This document shows, one piece after another, positions 7,957 through 17,646 of a DNA stretch of 64,000 nucleotides. Each line of letters begins with the position of its first letter. Positions within the stretch are counted from its first letter, which is position 1. Made by a program: the position numbers and the translations under genes. The stretch spans positions 34,266 to 98,265 of the forward strand of contig CAJXQJ010000013.1 in NCBI GenBank assembly GCA_913058245.1, read 5' to 3'. The stretch is from an uncultured Colwellia sp. GTDB taxonomy: Bacteria > Pseudomonadota > Gammaproteobacteria > Enterobacterales > Alteromonadaceae. The notes under the pieces are model-generated. The model saw only the letters and a list, made by a program, of their open reading frames with translations, made no database searches and was not told the DNA's origin.

Positions 7957-9375
7957 TTATTCGGCACTACTTGATTTTGTCGTTGAAAAGTTCAACGCCT
8001 GACGAGAGCTAGATAGTTCTGCTATACGCTGAGAAGCTAAAGCCTCAAATTCACTGCGATATTTATTACTTATAGGCTTCGCATCGGGCAGTTTTACCGT
8101 ACGTGGGTTGCGGTGAACGCCGTTAAGTAAAAACTCATAATGTAGATGTGGTGCTTGTGACATACCTGTTGAACCAACGTAGCCAATTACTTGTCCTTGT
8201 TTAACTCGTTGACCTTTTTTGACCGCGCGCTTTGAAAAATGTAAATACTTAGTGACTATGCCATTACCATGTTGGATAAAAACATAATTACCGTTGTATT
8301 TGTTGTAAGTTGCATGAGTAACTTTACCATTCCCTGCAGCGACAACTGGTGTGCCTTTTTTAGCTCTATAGTCAGTTCCGTTATGTGCTTTCCAACGCTT
8401 TTGTATCGGATGAAAACGTTTGCGTTTAAAGTTTGAGCTGATGTATCTGAAGTTTACTGGTGCGCGTAAAAATGCTTTACGCATGCTTTTTCCATCAGGT
8501 GAATAGTATTCGTCATCGGTAAAGCGAATAGCTTGGAATGTATCACCTTGATTGATAAATTCTGCGGCAAGTATCTTACCTGTACCAATAAAGTCACCTT
8601 CAATATATTGTTTCTCATAAATAACATTAAAGCTGTCACCCTCACGTATATCTAAGGCGAAATCTATGTCCCAGCCAAAAACGTTCGCTAAGTTAATAAT
8701 TTGGCCATCATTTAAGCCGGCGGCAGCGGCAGCATTCCAGAAGTTAGACTTAATGGTACCCTGGGCAAAGGCTTCTTGAATATCAACTGCTTTACTTTCT
8801 TTATGAGAATGATATTGCTGGTTTTGTAAATTAACAAATAAGGTATCGGTTTTTGATAACGGATATTCTAATGAAATTAATGTGCCATCATCGTCTTTAC
8901 CAATACGTAAGGTGTCGCCAACATTGAGTTTTTTTAATAATTTACTTTCTTTTCCTTTGGCAATCATGACATTGTGGGTCGTGGTGGCATTTAAGCCATT
9001 GCGTTTAAATATTTTTGCCAGAGAATCACCACTTCTTACTTTCACCGTTTGCCAATTTAACTGGTTGGCACTTTCTTCGATATTGTTATCGCTGATGTTT
9101 GGTATCACAGTTTCTTTATTTTGGCTGATTGTCAAAGGCGGCAATTGTTTTTTTGCTATTTGAATCTCAGGTGTCGGGTTATTTTTCGTCCCCTGTTCTG
9201 GCATTGCTACTTGATACCTTTGGCCAGCGATAAACTCGCCGCTAGCAGGTGAATTTAGTTGATTATTGCCTTTAAGTGGTACCATTAACAAGAAAAGTAC
9301 TATTACAGCACAGGAGATAATTATTACTTGGTGCTGTTTCGGGAGGGCAAAATATAAATTTTTTATATTTTTCAA
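7957..9375 (-). CDS. Murein DD-endopeptidase, M23 family (MepM-like)
   Basis: The 472-residue envelope protein has a membrane anchor at about 17-36 (VIIISCAVIVLFLLMVPLKG), a LysM/OapA-type middle region (VKVRSGDSLAKIFKRNGL), and a C-terminal M23 metallopeptidase domain. The zinc motifs are H-x-x-x-D in KAHNGTDYRAKKG and H-x-H in APHLHYEF. It should cleave peptide cross-links of peptidoglycan in the periplasm, as MepM does in E. coli. The start is TTG at 9375, with AGG further upstream than usual; the next Met (31) would cut the anchor. It is the first gene of the operon with anmK and diverges from tyrS. Confidence 0.9.
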   Translation of the reverse strand: MKNIKNLYFALPKQHQVIIISCAVIVLFLLMVPLKGNNQLNSPASGEFIAGQRYQVAMPEQGTKNNPTPEIQIAKKQLPPLTISQNKETVIPNISDNNIEESANQLNWQTVKVRSGDSLAKIFKRNGLNATTTHNVMIAKGKESKLLKKLNVGDTLRIGKDDDGTLISLEYPLSKTDTLFVNLQNQQYHSHKESKAVDIQEAFAQGTIKSNFWNAAAAAGLNDGQIINLANVFGWDIDFALDIREGDSFNVIYEKQYIEGDFIGTGKILAAEFINQGDTFQAIRFTDDEYYSPDGKSMRKAFLRAPVNFRYISSNFKRKRFHPIQKRWKAHNGTDYRAKKGTPVVAAGNGKVTHATYNKYNGNYVFIQHGNGIVTKYLHFSKRAVKKGQRVKQGQVIGYVGSTGMSQAPHLHYEFLLNGVHRNPRTVKLPDAKPISNKYRSEFEALASQRIAELSSSRQALNFSTTKSSSAE

Positions 9376-9530
9376 AAAGCTAAGACCTATAGATGAGAAA
9401 ATAATACGACAACTGTCGTTTACTATAACAAAATAATATCAACTGAAACAATGATAGGGTTTTCACCACAGTTAAAATTGCAGTAGAATTCGGCAATTAA
9501 ATATTACTACCCCTGTTTGGAGCCTAATAA

Positions 9531-10730
9531 ATGTCAGATGTAAGCCAAGCGTTTGCAGAGTTAAAACGTGGTGCAGAAGAGATTCTGCTCGAAGATGAGT
9601 TATTGGAAAAGCTTAAACAAGGGAAGCCGTTAAAAATTAAAGCTGGCTTTGATCCAACAGCTCCAGATCTACATCTTGGTCATACGGTGCTTATTAATAA
9701 GTTGCGTCAATTTCAACAACAAGGCCATGAAGTTATTTTCCTTATCGGTGATTTCACTGGCATGATTGGCGACCCAACAGGTAAGAATGTTACGCGTAAG
9801 CCATTAACGAAAGAAGATGTACTGTCGAATGCGGAAACCTATAAAGAGCAAGTATTTAAAATATTAGATCCAGCGAAAACTACCGTTGCTTTTAATTCTA
9901 CTTGGATGGAAAAGCTGGGCTCAGCTGGCATGTTAAAACTTGCCTCTCGCCAAACTGTTGCTCGTATGATGGAAAGAGACGACTTTAAAAAGCGTTATGC
10001 TGGTGGTCAGGCAATTGCGATTCATGAATTTATGTACCCACTTGTTCAAGGCTGGGACTCTGTGGCGCTAGAAGCTGATGTTGAACTTGGTGGTACCGAC
10101 CAGAAATTTAATTTACTAATGGGCCGTGAGTTACAAAAATCTGAAGGACAACGCCCTCAAACCGTATTGATGATGCCGTTATTAGAAGGTTTAGATGGCG
10201 TGCAAAAAATGTCTAAATCACTGAACAATTATATTGGTATCACTGATGCGCCGAACGACATGTTTGGTAAAGTTATGTCGATTTCAGATGATCTAATGTG
10301 GCGCTATTATGAATTATTAAGCTTTAAACCTATTGATGTTATACAAGGTTATAAAGATAAAATAGCTGCTGGTGCTAATCCACGCGATGTAAAAATTGAT
10401 TTAGCGAAAGAGTTGATTGAACGCTTTCATGACACTGCTGCAGCTGAAGCTGCTCATCAAGAATTTATCAACCGTTTTCAAAAAGGTGCAATGCCAGACG
10501 ATATGCCTGAAAAGGATGTTGTAACTGAAGGTGGCGAGATTGCCATTGCAAATTTACTAAAAGAAGTCGGTTTAGTGGCAAGTACCTCTGAAGCAATGCG
10601 TATGATAAAACAAGGTGCTGCTAAAATTGATGGTGAAAAAATTACTGACAATAAGTTAGTGGTGAATGCAGGTACAAGCGCTGTTTACCAAGTCGGTAAG
10701 CGCAAATTTGCTAAAGTAACCATTAAATAG
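9531..10730 (+). CDS. tyrS: Tyrosyl-tRNA synthetase
   Basis: The class I synthetase of 399 residues charges tRNA-Tyr in the cytoplasm. The HIGH-type motif is DLHLGH (about 43-48), the [15 protein letters not shown] segment binds tyrosine and ATP, and KMSKS is intact in [12 protein letters not shown]. The last 60 residues form the S4 RNA-binding domain. It belongs to the TyrZ-like long subgroup with a KMSKS loop, not the KFGKT subgroup of E. coli TyrS. GGAG precedes the ATG. It is a single gene with its own terminator, as is usual beside an M23/anmK pair. Confidence 0.97.
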   Translation: MSDVSQAFAELKRGAEEILLEDELLEKLKQGKPLKIKAGFDPTAPDLHLGHTVLINKLRQFQQQGHEVIFLIGDFTGMIGDPTGKNVTRKPLTKEDVLSNAETYKEQVFKILDPAKTTVAFNSTWMEKLGSAGMLKLASRQTVARMMERDDFKKRYAGGQAIAIHEFMYPLVQGWDSVALEADVELGGTDQKFNLLMGRELQKSEGQRPQTVLMMPLLEGLDGVQKMSKSLNNYIGITDAPNDMFGKVMSISDDLMWRYYELLSFKPIDVIQGYKDKIAAGANPRDVKIDLAKELIERFHDTAAAEAAHQEFINRFQKGAMPDDMPEKDVVTEGGEIAIANLLKEVGLVASTSEAMRMIKQGAAKIDGEKITDNKLVVNAGTSAVYQVGKRKFAKVTIK

Positions 10731-10787
10731 CGCAATGTAGCTTTGTAAAATCGTAAGCTAGCATCAAAAAACTAACATAGTTGTTAT

Positions 10788-10815
10788 AAAAGCCAGTATT
10801 AATACTGGCTTTTTT
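10788..10815 (+). terminator. Rho-independent terminator of tyrS
   Basis: The perfect inverted repeat aaagccagtatt/aatactggcttt is centred at 10800/10801 and runs into TTTTTT. The innermost bases must open to form the loop. Confidence 0.92.
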
Positions 10816-10988
10816 ATGGCGTAAAGAAAGTATCCCTGTTTCAACGAATTGACCTTGCCTTGACAAAAAACACTTCCTAGCCTTCTTTAGAGAATCGTAG
10901 CAATCCCTGTCTATATCATGTTGTTTTTTATTTAAAATATGCGAATTCAGCAAGATTGACTATATGTTCTAGAATTAACATAACTTTA

Positions 10989-11029
10989 TTGATCTAAGTC
11001 AGTATCGTTAATTTCAATTGGCGTAATAT
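10989..11029 (+). promoter_or_regulatory. FNR/DNR-like box with -10 hexamer before nosR
   Basis: TTGAT-CTAA-GTCAG at 10989-11002 and TAATAT at 11024-11029 form a class II-type promoter. The distance from box centre to hexamer start is 28.5 bp, identical to the norE promoter. Predicted transcription starts near 11036. Control by an oxygen- or NO-sensing CRP/FNR-family activator is inferred. Confidence 0.65.
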
Positions 11030-11030
11030 G

Positions 11031-11047
11031 TGCGACATATTGTCGCA
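11031..11047. promoter_or_regulatory. 17-bp palindrome at the predicted nosR start
   Basis: TGCGACA (11031-11037) and TGTCGCA (11041-11047) are perfect inverted arms around TAT. The site overlies the expected +1 of the FNR-like promoter, where a bound dimeric repressor would block transcription. I do not recognise it as a known consensus. Confidence 0.5.
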
Positions 11048-11130
11048 GTTATGTAAATTCGAGATTACTGTTTTTCTTAACTTTCGACAGCTTAACTTAT
11101 GTATTCAGGTTCTAAAGGTATAACGGAATA

Positions 11131-13260
11131 ATGCTACTTTTCTTGTCGCGCTGTAAAAAGCCGTTAACGTTATTAACAGTTTTACTACTCTGGTTTAGCC
11201 AGTTTTCTGCCTACGCTTTATTTGTTAGTGAAGCACGTGATCCTATTCCTTTAATTCATGAAATTTTCCCGGAAGCGACCAAAGTTTCAGATAAAGTCGG
11301 TGATCCGCTTATTTGGACTATCTACAAGCAGGAAGACGTTATTGGGTACGCGTTTGAAACCAATGACATTGCAAGAATACCTGCCTATTCAGGCGAGCCT
11401 GTGAACATGTTAGTGGCAATCGATCCTAACGGTGTTTATCTTGGCGCAAAAGTGTTAGAACATCACGAACCTATTATCCTTGCTGGTATTCCCGAAAGTA
11501 AGTTATGGGCTTTTTCAGACCAATACCCGGGATTAAATGTTAGCGACCGCTTAAAAGTTGGTGGAAATGCTAAAGGTGACATGATCCACTTAGATGGTTT
11601 GTCAGGTGCTACTGTTACTGTGATGGTGATGAATGTTGCGATTACTAAAGCCGCCACCAAGGTTGCCCGCTCACTTGGAATTATAGAAGCAGCTGACGAA
11701 ATTAAACAACCAATGGCAACCGTGTTCCCTGATGTTTATCAAAAAACTGATTGGCAAACATTGGTCGGTGATGGTTCAATTCGTAAGCTTTATTTGGATC
11801 GTAAAACCGTTGATGAAGCTTTTGTCGGTACCGAAGCTGAAAATATTGAACAAGCGTCGCTCGAACAAAAAGCAGATATGTTTGCTGAAGTTTACTTTGC
11901 ACAAGCTGATATTCCGACGATTGGTCGTAATATTTTAGGTGATAGTGAATATGAATGGCTAATGAAAACTTTGCAACCTGGCGAGCATGCCATGGTGGTG
12001 CTAGGTAACGGTTATTCATTTAAGGGCTCTGGCTATGTACGCGGTGCTATTTTTGACCGTATCCAAATTTTACAAAACGATGCTGCTTTCGCTTTCCGTG
12101 ATTTAGACCATAACCGAGTAACAGACATTTTTATTGATGGAGCGCCACGCTTCAAAGAAATGTCTTTGTTTATTGTTCGTGAACATCAAGAGTTTAACCC
12201 CGGCGTTGATTGGCAGTTTGAGTTATTAGTACGTCGTCAAATCGGAGCAATTGATAGTGTTTTTACTAGCTTTAAAGGCAGCTATCACGGTTTAGAGAAA
12301 TACCTAGATCGTCCACCAATTATATTACCTGAGCCTGAATTAACCTTGACTCAGCAGGTATGGCAAGAGAAAAACACCGAAGTTGTGATACTAAGCATTT
12401 TGATGGTTTTGTTACTTGCCTCATTATTTTTCCAAGATATTTTAGTTAGACATCCTACTTTCATGCATAACTTCCGCCATGGTTTCTTGGTGATAACCGT
12501 CGTCTTTATTGGCTGGGTTTGGGGCGGACAATTATCTGTGGTGAATGTATTTACTTTCTTGCAAGCCTTTATGTCAGATTTTTCTTGGGACTTATTTTTA
12601 TTAGACCCTGTGATCTTTATGCTCTGGGGTGCAGCGGCTGTCACTATGTTGTTATGGGGACGTGCGGTTTATTGTGGTTGGCTATGTCCGTTTGGAGCTT
12701 TACAAGAGCTGATCAACGTATTTGCTCGTTATATTAAAATTCCACAGTTTGAATTACCGTGGGCTGTGCACGAACGTTTATGGGCGATTAAATATTTAGT
12801 GCTGTTAGGGTTATTTGCCTTATCACTTGATTCACTTGCGTTAGCTGAGCAATTTGCTGAAATTGAACCTTTTAAAACAACTTTCTTATTGAAGTTTGAC
12901 CGTGAATGGCCGTTCATTCTTTATGCCGCAATACTATTAACAATTAACATTTTCAATCGTAAATTTTTCTGTCGCTACTTATGTCCATTAGGTGCAGCCC
13001 TTTCAACAAGCAACAGTGTGCGTTTATTTAGTTGGTTAAGACGTCGCCCTGAATGTGGCCAACCATGTAAAACCTGTGCGAAAGAATGTGAAATACAAGC
13101 GATTAATCCTGATGGCGAAATAAACATGCGTGAATGTCATTACTGTTTAGATTGTCAGGTTACCTATTTTAATGATGACAAATGTCCACCATTGAAAAAG
13201 CAAAAATATAAAAAAAATAAGTACAAAGAACAAGAAATAGCGACAGTAAATGTCGGATAA
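11131..13260 (+). CDS. nosR: NosR, regulatory/electron-transfer membrane protein
   Basis: NosR is the membrane iron-sulfur flavoprotein needed for nosZ expression and for feeding electrons to N2O reductase. At 709 residues it is full length. A signal/anchor helix covers about 11-29. The periplasmic FMN-binding domain contains DGLSGATVT, with T161 the likely covalent flavin site. Several membrane helices follow from about 425. The paired polyferredoxin-type motifs CGWLCPFG (about 515) and CRYLCPLG (about 613) are present, and a C-terminal cluster has CGQPCKTCAKEC and CHYCLDCQ. It is the first gene of nosRZDFYL; nosZ follows after 45 bases. Confidence 0.96.
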   Translation: MLLFLSRCKKPLTLLTVLLLWFSQFSAYALFVSEARDPIPLIHEIFPEATKVSDKVGDPLIWTIYKQEDVIGYAFETNDIARIPAYSGEPVNMLVAIDPNGVYLGAKVLEHHEPIILAGIPESKLWAFSDQYPGLNVSDRLKVGGNAKGDMIHLDGLSGATVTVMVMNVAITKAATKVARSLGIIEAADEIKQPMATVFPDVYQKTDWQTLVGDGSIRKLYLDRKTVDEAFVGTEAENIEQASLEQKADMFAEVYFAQADIPTIGRNILGDSEYEWLMKTLQPGEHAMVVLGNGYSFKGSGYVRGAIFDRIQILQNDAAFAFRDLDHNRVTDIFIDGAPRFKEMSLFIVREHQEFNPGVDWQFELLVRRQIGAIDSVFTSFKGSYHGLEKYLDRPPIILPEPELTLTQQVWQEKNTEVVILSILMVLLLASLFFQDILVRHPTFMHNFRHGFLVITVVFIGWVWGGQLSVVNVFTFLQAFMSDFSWDLFLLDPVIFMLWGAAAVTMLLWGRAVYCGWLCPFGALQELINVFARYIKIPQFELPWAVHERLWAIKYLVLLGLFALSLDSLALAEQFAEIEPFKTTFLLKFDREWPFILYAAILLTINIFNRKFFCRYLCPLGAALSTSNSVRLFSWLRRRPECGQPCKTCAKECEIQAINPDGEINMRECHYCLDCQVTYFNDDKCPPLKKQKYKKNKYKEQEIATVNVG

Positions 13261-13305
13261 AAATTTTCTATTAACACCAAACGAAGAAATCAACGGAGAA
13301 CGTTA

Positions 13306-15195
13306 ATGAGTAACAACGAAGAAAATGCAAAACACAATGAGTTGGAGAATGCCGACAGACGTAAGTTTTTCGGTAAAACAGCCTTAGTTGGTGCAGGCGC
13401 TGTTGCTGCTCCTATGACTGCTGCTATGTTTGCATCTATGGCGAAAGCTAATGCAGCGGAAGCGGCTAATAGCCCATTCGTACACCCAGGCGATTTAGAT
13501 GAATACTATGGCTTCTGGAGTGGTGGTCACTCAGGTGAAGTACGTATTATGGGTATTCCATCTATGCGTGAATTAATGCGTATTCCAGTATTTAACATCG
13601 ACAGTGCTACGGGTTGGGGTTTAACTGACGAAAGTAAGCGTATCAAAGGTGACAGTGCTCACTTACTTGCTGGCGACTCACATCACCCACACATGAGTAT
13701 GACTGACGGTAGCTATAACGGTAAGTATGTATTCATTAACGATAAGGCAAACTCTCGTGTTGCTCGTATTCGTTGTGACGTAATGAAGTGTGACAAAATG
13801 CTAACCGTGCCAAACATCCAAGCGGTTCACGGTTTACGGGTACAAAAAGCACCGTACACTAAATACGTAGTTTGTAATGGTGAATTCGAAATTCCAATGA
13901 ACAATGACGGCAAAGACGGTATGGAAGACGTAAGCACTTACCGTTCTTTGTATAACGTAATTAATGCTGAAACGATGGAAATGGCTTTCCAAGTAATGGT
14001 TGACGGTAACTTAGATAATACTGATGCTGATTACGACGGTAAATACTTCGCTTCAACTTGTTATAACTCAGAAATGGGCATGAACTTAGGTGAAATGATC
14101 ACGGCTGAGCGTGACCATGTTGTAATCTTTAGCCTTGCTGCTTGTGAAGCTGCATTGAAAGCGGGTAAGTACAAAACTTACAATGGCAACAATGTACCAG
14201 TGTTAGATGGTCGTAAAGGCTCTGAATTAACACGTTATATTCCAGTTCCAAAATCACCTCACGGTTTAAACACTTCACCAAACGGTGAATACTTTGTTGC
14301 TAACGGTAAGTTATCACCAACCGTATCAATCATCTCTATCAAAAAATTAGATGATTTATTCGCTAATAAGATCCAACCTCGTGATGCGGTAGTTGCAGAG
14401 CCAGAATTAGGCTTAGGCCCTCTACATACGGCTTTCGATAATAAAGGTAACGCGTTTACCACTTTATTCTTAGATAGCCAAATTGCTAAGTGGAATGTAC
14501 AAGACGCAATTGATGCCCATAACGGCAAAAAAGTTAACTACATTCGTCAAAAACTAGATGTTCATTACCAACCGGGTCATAACCATACTTCACAGGGTGA
14601 AACTCGTGATGCTGATGGTAAATGGTTAATCTCTCTTTGTAAGTTTTCGAAAGACCGTTTCTTACCAGTAGGTCCTTTACGTCCTGAAAATGATCAATTG
14701 ATTGATATTTCTGGTGATGAAATGAAACTTGTACATGATGGTCCAACATTCGCTGAACCACATGACTGTATGATTGTTCATCGTAGTAAAATGAAGCCAC
14801 TTAAATTATGGCCACGTACTGACCCTATCTTCGCTGAAACTATTGCTCAAGCGAAACGTGATGGCGTTGATGTTTACATGGACAACAAAGTGATTCGTGA
14901 TGGCAAGAAAGTACGTGTTTACATGACGTCAATTGCGCCTAATTACGGTATGAACGAGTTTAAAGTTAAGTTAGGTGATGAAGTTACTGTTATCGTAACT
15001 AACCTTGACCAAGTTGAAGATGTAACACACGGTTTCTGTATGACGAACCACGGTGTACAAATGGAAATTGGTCCACAAGCTACGGCATCAATTACCTTTA
15101 CGGCAAACCAACCAGGCGTACAATGGTACTACTGTAACTGGTTCTGCCATGCGTTACACATGGAAATGCGTGGTCGTATGTTGGTTGAAGCTTAA
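13306..15195 (+). CDS. nosZ: Nitrous-oxide reductase NosZ (clade I, Tat-exported)
   Basis: NosZ reduces N2O to N2 in the periplasm, the last step of denitrification. The precursor has 629 residues. The twin-arginine signal [15 protein letters not shown] marks it as the Tat-dependent clade I type. The beta-propeller region contains the CuZ histidine motif DSHHPH and later [14 protein letters not shown]. The C-terminal cupredoxin domain carries the CuA motif [12 protein letters not shown], with H in [12 protein letters not shown]. All key copper ligands I can check are present, so the enzyme should be active. A GGAG site precedes the ATG. A strong hairpin follows the gene. Confidence 0.98.
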   Translation: MSNNEENAKHNELENADRRKFFGKTALVGAGAVAAPMTAAMFASMAKANAAEAANSPFVHPGDLDEYYGFWSGGHSGEVRIMGIPSMRELMRIPVFNIDSATGWGLTDESKRIKGDSAHLLAGDSHHPHMSMTDGSYNGKYVFINDKANSRVARIRCDVMKCDKMLTVPNIQAVHGLRVQKAPYTKYVVCNGEFEIPMNNDGKDGMEDVSTYRSLYNVINAETMEMAFQVMVDGNLDNTDADYDGKYFASTCYNSEMGMNLGEMITAERDHVVIFSLAACEAALKAGKYKTYNGNNVPVLDGRKGSELTRYIPVPKSPHGLNTSPNGEYFVANGKLSPTVSIISIKKLDDLFANKIQPRDAVVAEPELGLGPLHTAFDNKGNAFTTLFLDSQIAKWNVQDAIDAHNGKKVNYIRQKLDVHYQPGHNHTSQGETRDADGKWLISLCKFSKDRFLPVGPLRPENDQLIDISGDEMKLVHDGPTFAEPHDCMIVHRSKMKPLKLWPRTDPIFAETIAQAKRDGVDVYMDNKVIRDGKKVRVYMTSIAPNYGMNEFKVKLGDEVTVIVTNLDQVEDVTHGFCMTNHGVQMEIGPQATASITFTANQPGVQWYYCNWFCHALHMEMRGRMLVEA

Positions 15196-15279
15196 GCTGC
15201 AATATTGCTTAAGTGATTTGATTTTTCAGGCTAACGGCATGTTAGCGTTAGAATAATCAAACTAACCAGCGTAAAATAG

Positions 15280-15308
15280 GCGGCAATAGCAATTTTTGTT
15301 ATTGCCGC
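15280..15308 (+). terminator. Strong hairpin between nosZ and nosD
   Basis: A 13-bp stem pairs gcggcaatagcaa (15280-15292) with ttgttattgccgc (15296-15308), with one G-U pair and loop ttt; attttgctttt follows. It may act as a partial terminator or protect the 3' end of the nosRZ message. The interrupted T-run suggests that read-through is possible. Confidence 0.75.
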
Positions 15309-15334
15309 ATTTTGCTTTTAAAAGGTCGAGTTTT

Positions 15335-16702
15335 TTGAAACTACCATTATTTAAAATACTATCGATACTGGTGTTGTTTTTTGGTGTTAAAAATATTGTT
15401 ATCGCCGCAACAATCCTAGTCTCTCCTGAGCAAAATTTACAATCACAGCTAGATGCTAGTGCTGATGGCGATGTGGTTATGCTAGCGCCTGGCCGTTATC
15501 TCGGTAATTTTGTTATCAATCATAAAGTCACTCTAGTTGGTGAAAATACTGGTGATGCTGCCATTATTGATGCACAAGGCCAAGGTAATGCTTTAGTGTT
15601 AAAACAAAGTGACATTACTGTTGAAAACCTAACGATTGTTAATTGGGGTCATGACTTAACGGCGCAAGACACAGGTATTTATGCTGATACCAATGCTAGT
15701 AATATCACTATTAAAAATAATCGCTTAAAAGGTGATGGTTTTGGTATTTGGTTGCAAAAAGGTAAAAATATAAAAGTAATAGCCAATGTTATTGAAGGTA
15801 ATACTGCTTTACGCTCGGCTGACAGAGGTAATGGTATTCAGTTGTCGATAGTGCAACAAGTTGAAGTGAGAGATAACGAAGTATTTAATACCCGCGATGG
15901 CCTATATATTATTTCTAGCCAAAATAATGTCCTAGAAAATAACACCATGCACGATTTACGTTACGGCGTGCATTATATGTATTCCCATAGTAACAAAGTG
16001 CTAAACAACTACGCTTATAACACGCGCGCAGGTTATGCTTTGATGAGTTCGCGTAACTTAGTTGTTGATGGAAATCGCAGTGTTGATAGTGAAGATTATG
16101 GGTTTTTAATGAATTTCATTACCTCGTCAACCATCAGTAATAATGCTATTAAAAACGTTTGGACTAAGCCTGAAAATAAAGTGCTAGGTCGGGACGGTAA
16201 GGGTCTGTTTGTTTATAACTCAGCCTACAATACAATTAAAAATAACCGTATTGACACTGCCGAAATAGGCATCCATTTAACCGCAGGCTCTGAGAATACC
16301 AAGGTTTATGGCAATAGTTTTATAAACAATCCGGTGCAAGTGAAATATGTTTCTAACAAGAAGCAAGAATGGAGTTTTGAAGGTAAAGGTAATTACTGGA
16401 GTAACTATTTAGGTTGGGATATGAATGGCGACAATATTGGTGATGTTATTTTTGAGCCCAATGATGGAATTGATCAATTAATTTGGCAATATCCAGAAAT
16501 GAAAATGATTATGGATAGTCCTGTGGTGCTTATTTTGCGTTGGATTCAAAAAGAGTTCCCGGTATTAAAACCACCAGGCGTTAAAGACAGTTTCCCATTA
16601 ATGCAATCGCAAATGCCAGCGAAAGCTATAACTCATAGCGCTTCATCACCAATAGAAAGTGATGGTAAATTAGCTGTAAATGCGAATAAGGCAAGTAAAT
16701 AA
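15335..16702 (+). CDS. nosD: NosD, periplasmic copper-site maturation protein
   Basis: NosD works with the ABC transporter NosFY in building the CuZ sulfide centre of NosZ. The protein is a right-handed beta-helix of CASH/PbH1 repeats (for example NNVLENNTMHDLRYGVHYMY and NKVLNNYAYNTRAGYALMSS), preceded by a Sec signal peptide. I chose the TTG at 15335, nine bases after AAAGG, giving 455 residues beginning KLPLFKILSILVLFFGV. Another TTG at 15296 lies in the 3' arm of the intergenic hairpin and would spoil the signal peptide. nosF follows after 2 bases. Confidence 0.94.
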   Translation: MKLPLFKILSILVLFFGVKNIVIAATILVSPEQNLQSQLDASADGDVVMLAPGRYLGNFVINHKVTLVGENTGDAAIIDAQGQGNALVLKQSDITVENLTIVNWGHDLTAQDTGIYADTNASNITIKNNRLKGDGFGIWLQKGKNIKVIANVIEGNTALRSADRGNGIQLSIVQQVEVRDNEVFNTRDGLYIISSQNNVLENNTMHDLRYGVHYMYSHSNKVLNNYAYNTRAGYALMSSRNLVVDGNRSVDSEDYGFLMNFITSSTISNNAIKNVWTKPENKVLGRDGKGLFVYNSAYNTIKNNRIDTAEIGIHLTAGSENTKVYGNSFINNPVQVKYVSNKKQEWSFEGKGNYWSNYLGWDMNGDNIGDVIFEPNDGIDQLIWQYPEMKMIMDSPVVLILRWIQKEFPVLKPPGVKDSFPLMQSQMPAKAITHSASSPIESDGKLAVNANKASK

Positions 16703-16704
16703 AA

Positions 16705-17646
16705 ATGAAAAACTCCGTCGTTTCTTTAGAAAATGTCAGTAAGCATTACAAAAGTTTGCAGGCACTTTCATCTATAAACCTACAATTAGCACAAGGTGAA
16801 GTATTAGGCTTATTCGGTCACAATGGTGCCGGCAAAACTACCATGATGAAGCTAATTTTAGGTGTTATTTCTGCCGATGCTGGTGATGTAACTGTGATGG
16901 GGATGAAACCCGATAACAAAGCTGCATGGCATATGCGTGCGAAAATGGGCTACTTACCCGAAAACGTGATGTTTTATGAACAATTGACGGGCTTAGAAGT
17001 ATTGACCTATTTTGCCCGTTTAAAAGGAAAGTCTAAAACTCATGCGAAAGCGTTATTGGAGCAAGTTGGTATTGCTCATGCCATGGGACGACAAGTAAAA
17101 ACTTATTCAAAAGGTATGCGCCAACGTTTAGGCTTAGCACAAGCATTTATTGGTGAGCCGAAATTACTGCTGCTTGATGAACCAACAGTCGGCTTAGATC
17201 CAAGTGCGACAGCAGAGTTTTATCAAAGCGTTGATCAGTTAAAAACCCAAGGCACTAGTGTGGTGTTATGCTCACATGTTTTACCTGGCGTTGAGCAGCA
17301 TATTGACCGTGCAATGATAATTTCTGGTGGTAACACCTTAGCATTAGGCACGATAGCAGAATTAAGAGCACAAGCTAACTTACCAACCCAAATCACACCT
17401 CAGGGTCTTAATGGCGTATTGGCTGATGATAGTTTATTAAAACCATATCTGGCATCAACAGGCCAGTTGGTGGTACCAGAGCAAGAAAAGCTAATGGTGC
17501 TACGTCATTTATTAGCGGATGATTCATTGCAAGATATAGCAGTTGAATCAGCCAACCTTGAACAAGTTTATCAATATTATTTGGCAAAAACTGAGCGAAG
17601 CAAAGCGGATAAAATGACAACAAACAACAGCCAGGCAGGTGCGTAA
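16705..17646 (+). CDS. nosF: NosF, ABC transporter ATPase for NosZ maturation
   Basis: The cytoplasmic ATPase of 313 residues energises the NosFY transporter, which is thought to supply a sulfur species for the CuZ site. Walker A is GHNGAGKTT (about 38-46), the signature is YSKGMRQRLGLAQA, and Walker B is LLLLDEPTVGLDP, followed by the H-loop in VVLCSH. The length matches NosF. The stop and the nosY start overlap as TAATG, so translation is coupled. Confidence 0.95.
   Translation: MKNSVVSLENVSKHYKSLQALSSINLQLAQGEVLGLFGHNGAGKTTMMKLILGVISADAGDVTVMGMKPDNKAAWHMRAKMGYLPENVMFYEQLTGLEVLTYFARLKGKSKTHAKALLEQVGIAHAMGRQVKTYSKGMRQRLGLAQAFIGEPKLLLLDEPTVGLDPSATAEFYQSVDQLKTQGTSVVLCSHVLPGVEQHIDRAMIISGGNTLALGTIAELRAQANLPTQITPQGLNGVLADDSLLKPYLASTGQLVVPEQEKLMVLRHLLADDSLQDIAVESANLEQVYQYYLAKTERSKADKMTTNNSQAGA

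Larger units (their letters stand above)
10731..11130. other. tyrS-nosR intergenic region
   Basis: The 400-base gap holds, in order, the tyrS terminator (10788-10815), a stretch without a recognisable gene, an FNR-like box with -10 hexamer (10989-11029), a 17-bp palindrome over the predicted transcription start (11031-11047), and about 90 bases of nosR leader. A minus-strand open frame in this stretch has no ribosome site and unlikely composition. Confidence 0.7.

Noticed and set aside
10723..10953. Minus-strand open frame in the tyrS-nosR gap
   Set aside because: It overlaps the tyrS end and terminator, has no ribosome site and no recognisable protein pattern.
15296..15334. TTG at 15296 as nosD start
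   Set aside because: It lies inside the 3' arm of a strong hairpin, has no ribosome site and would extend the signal peptide improperly.
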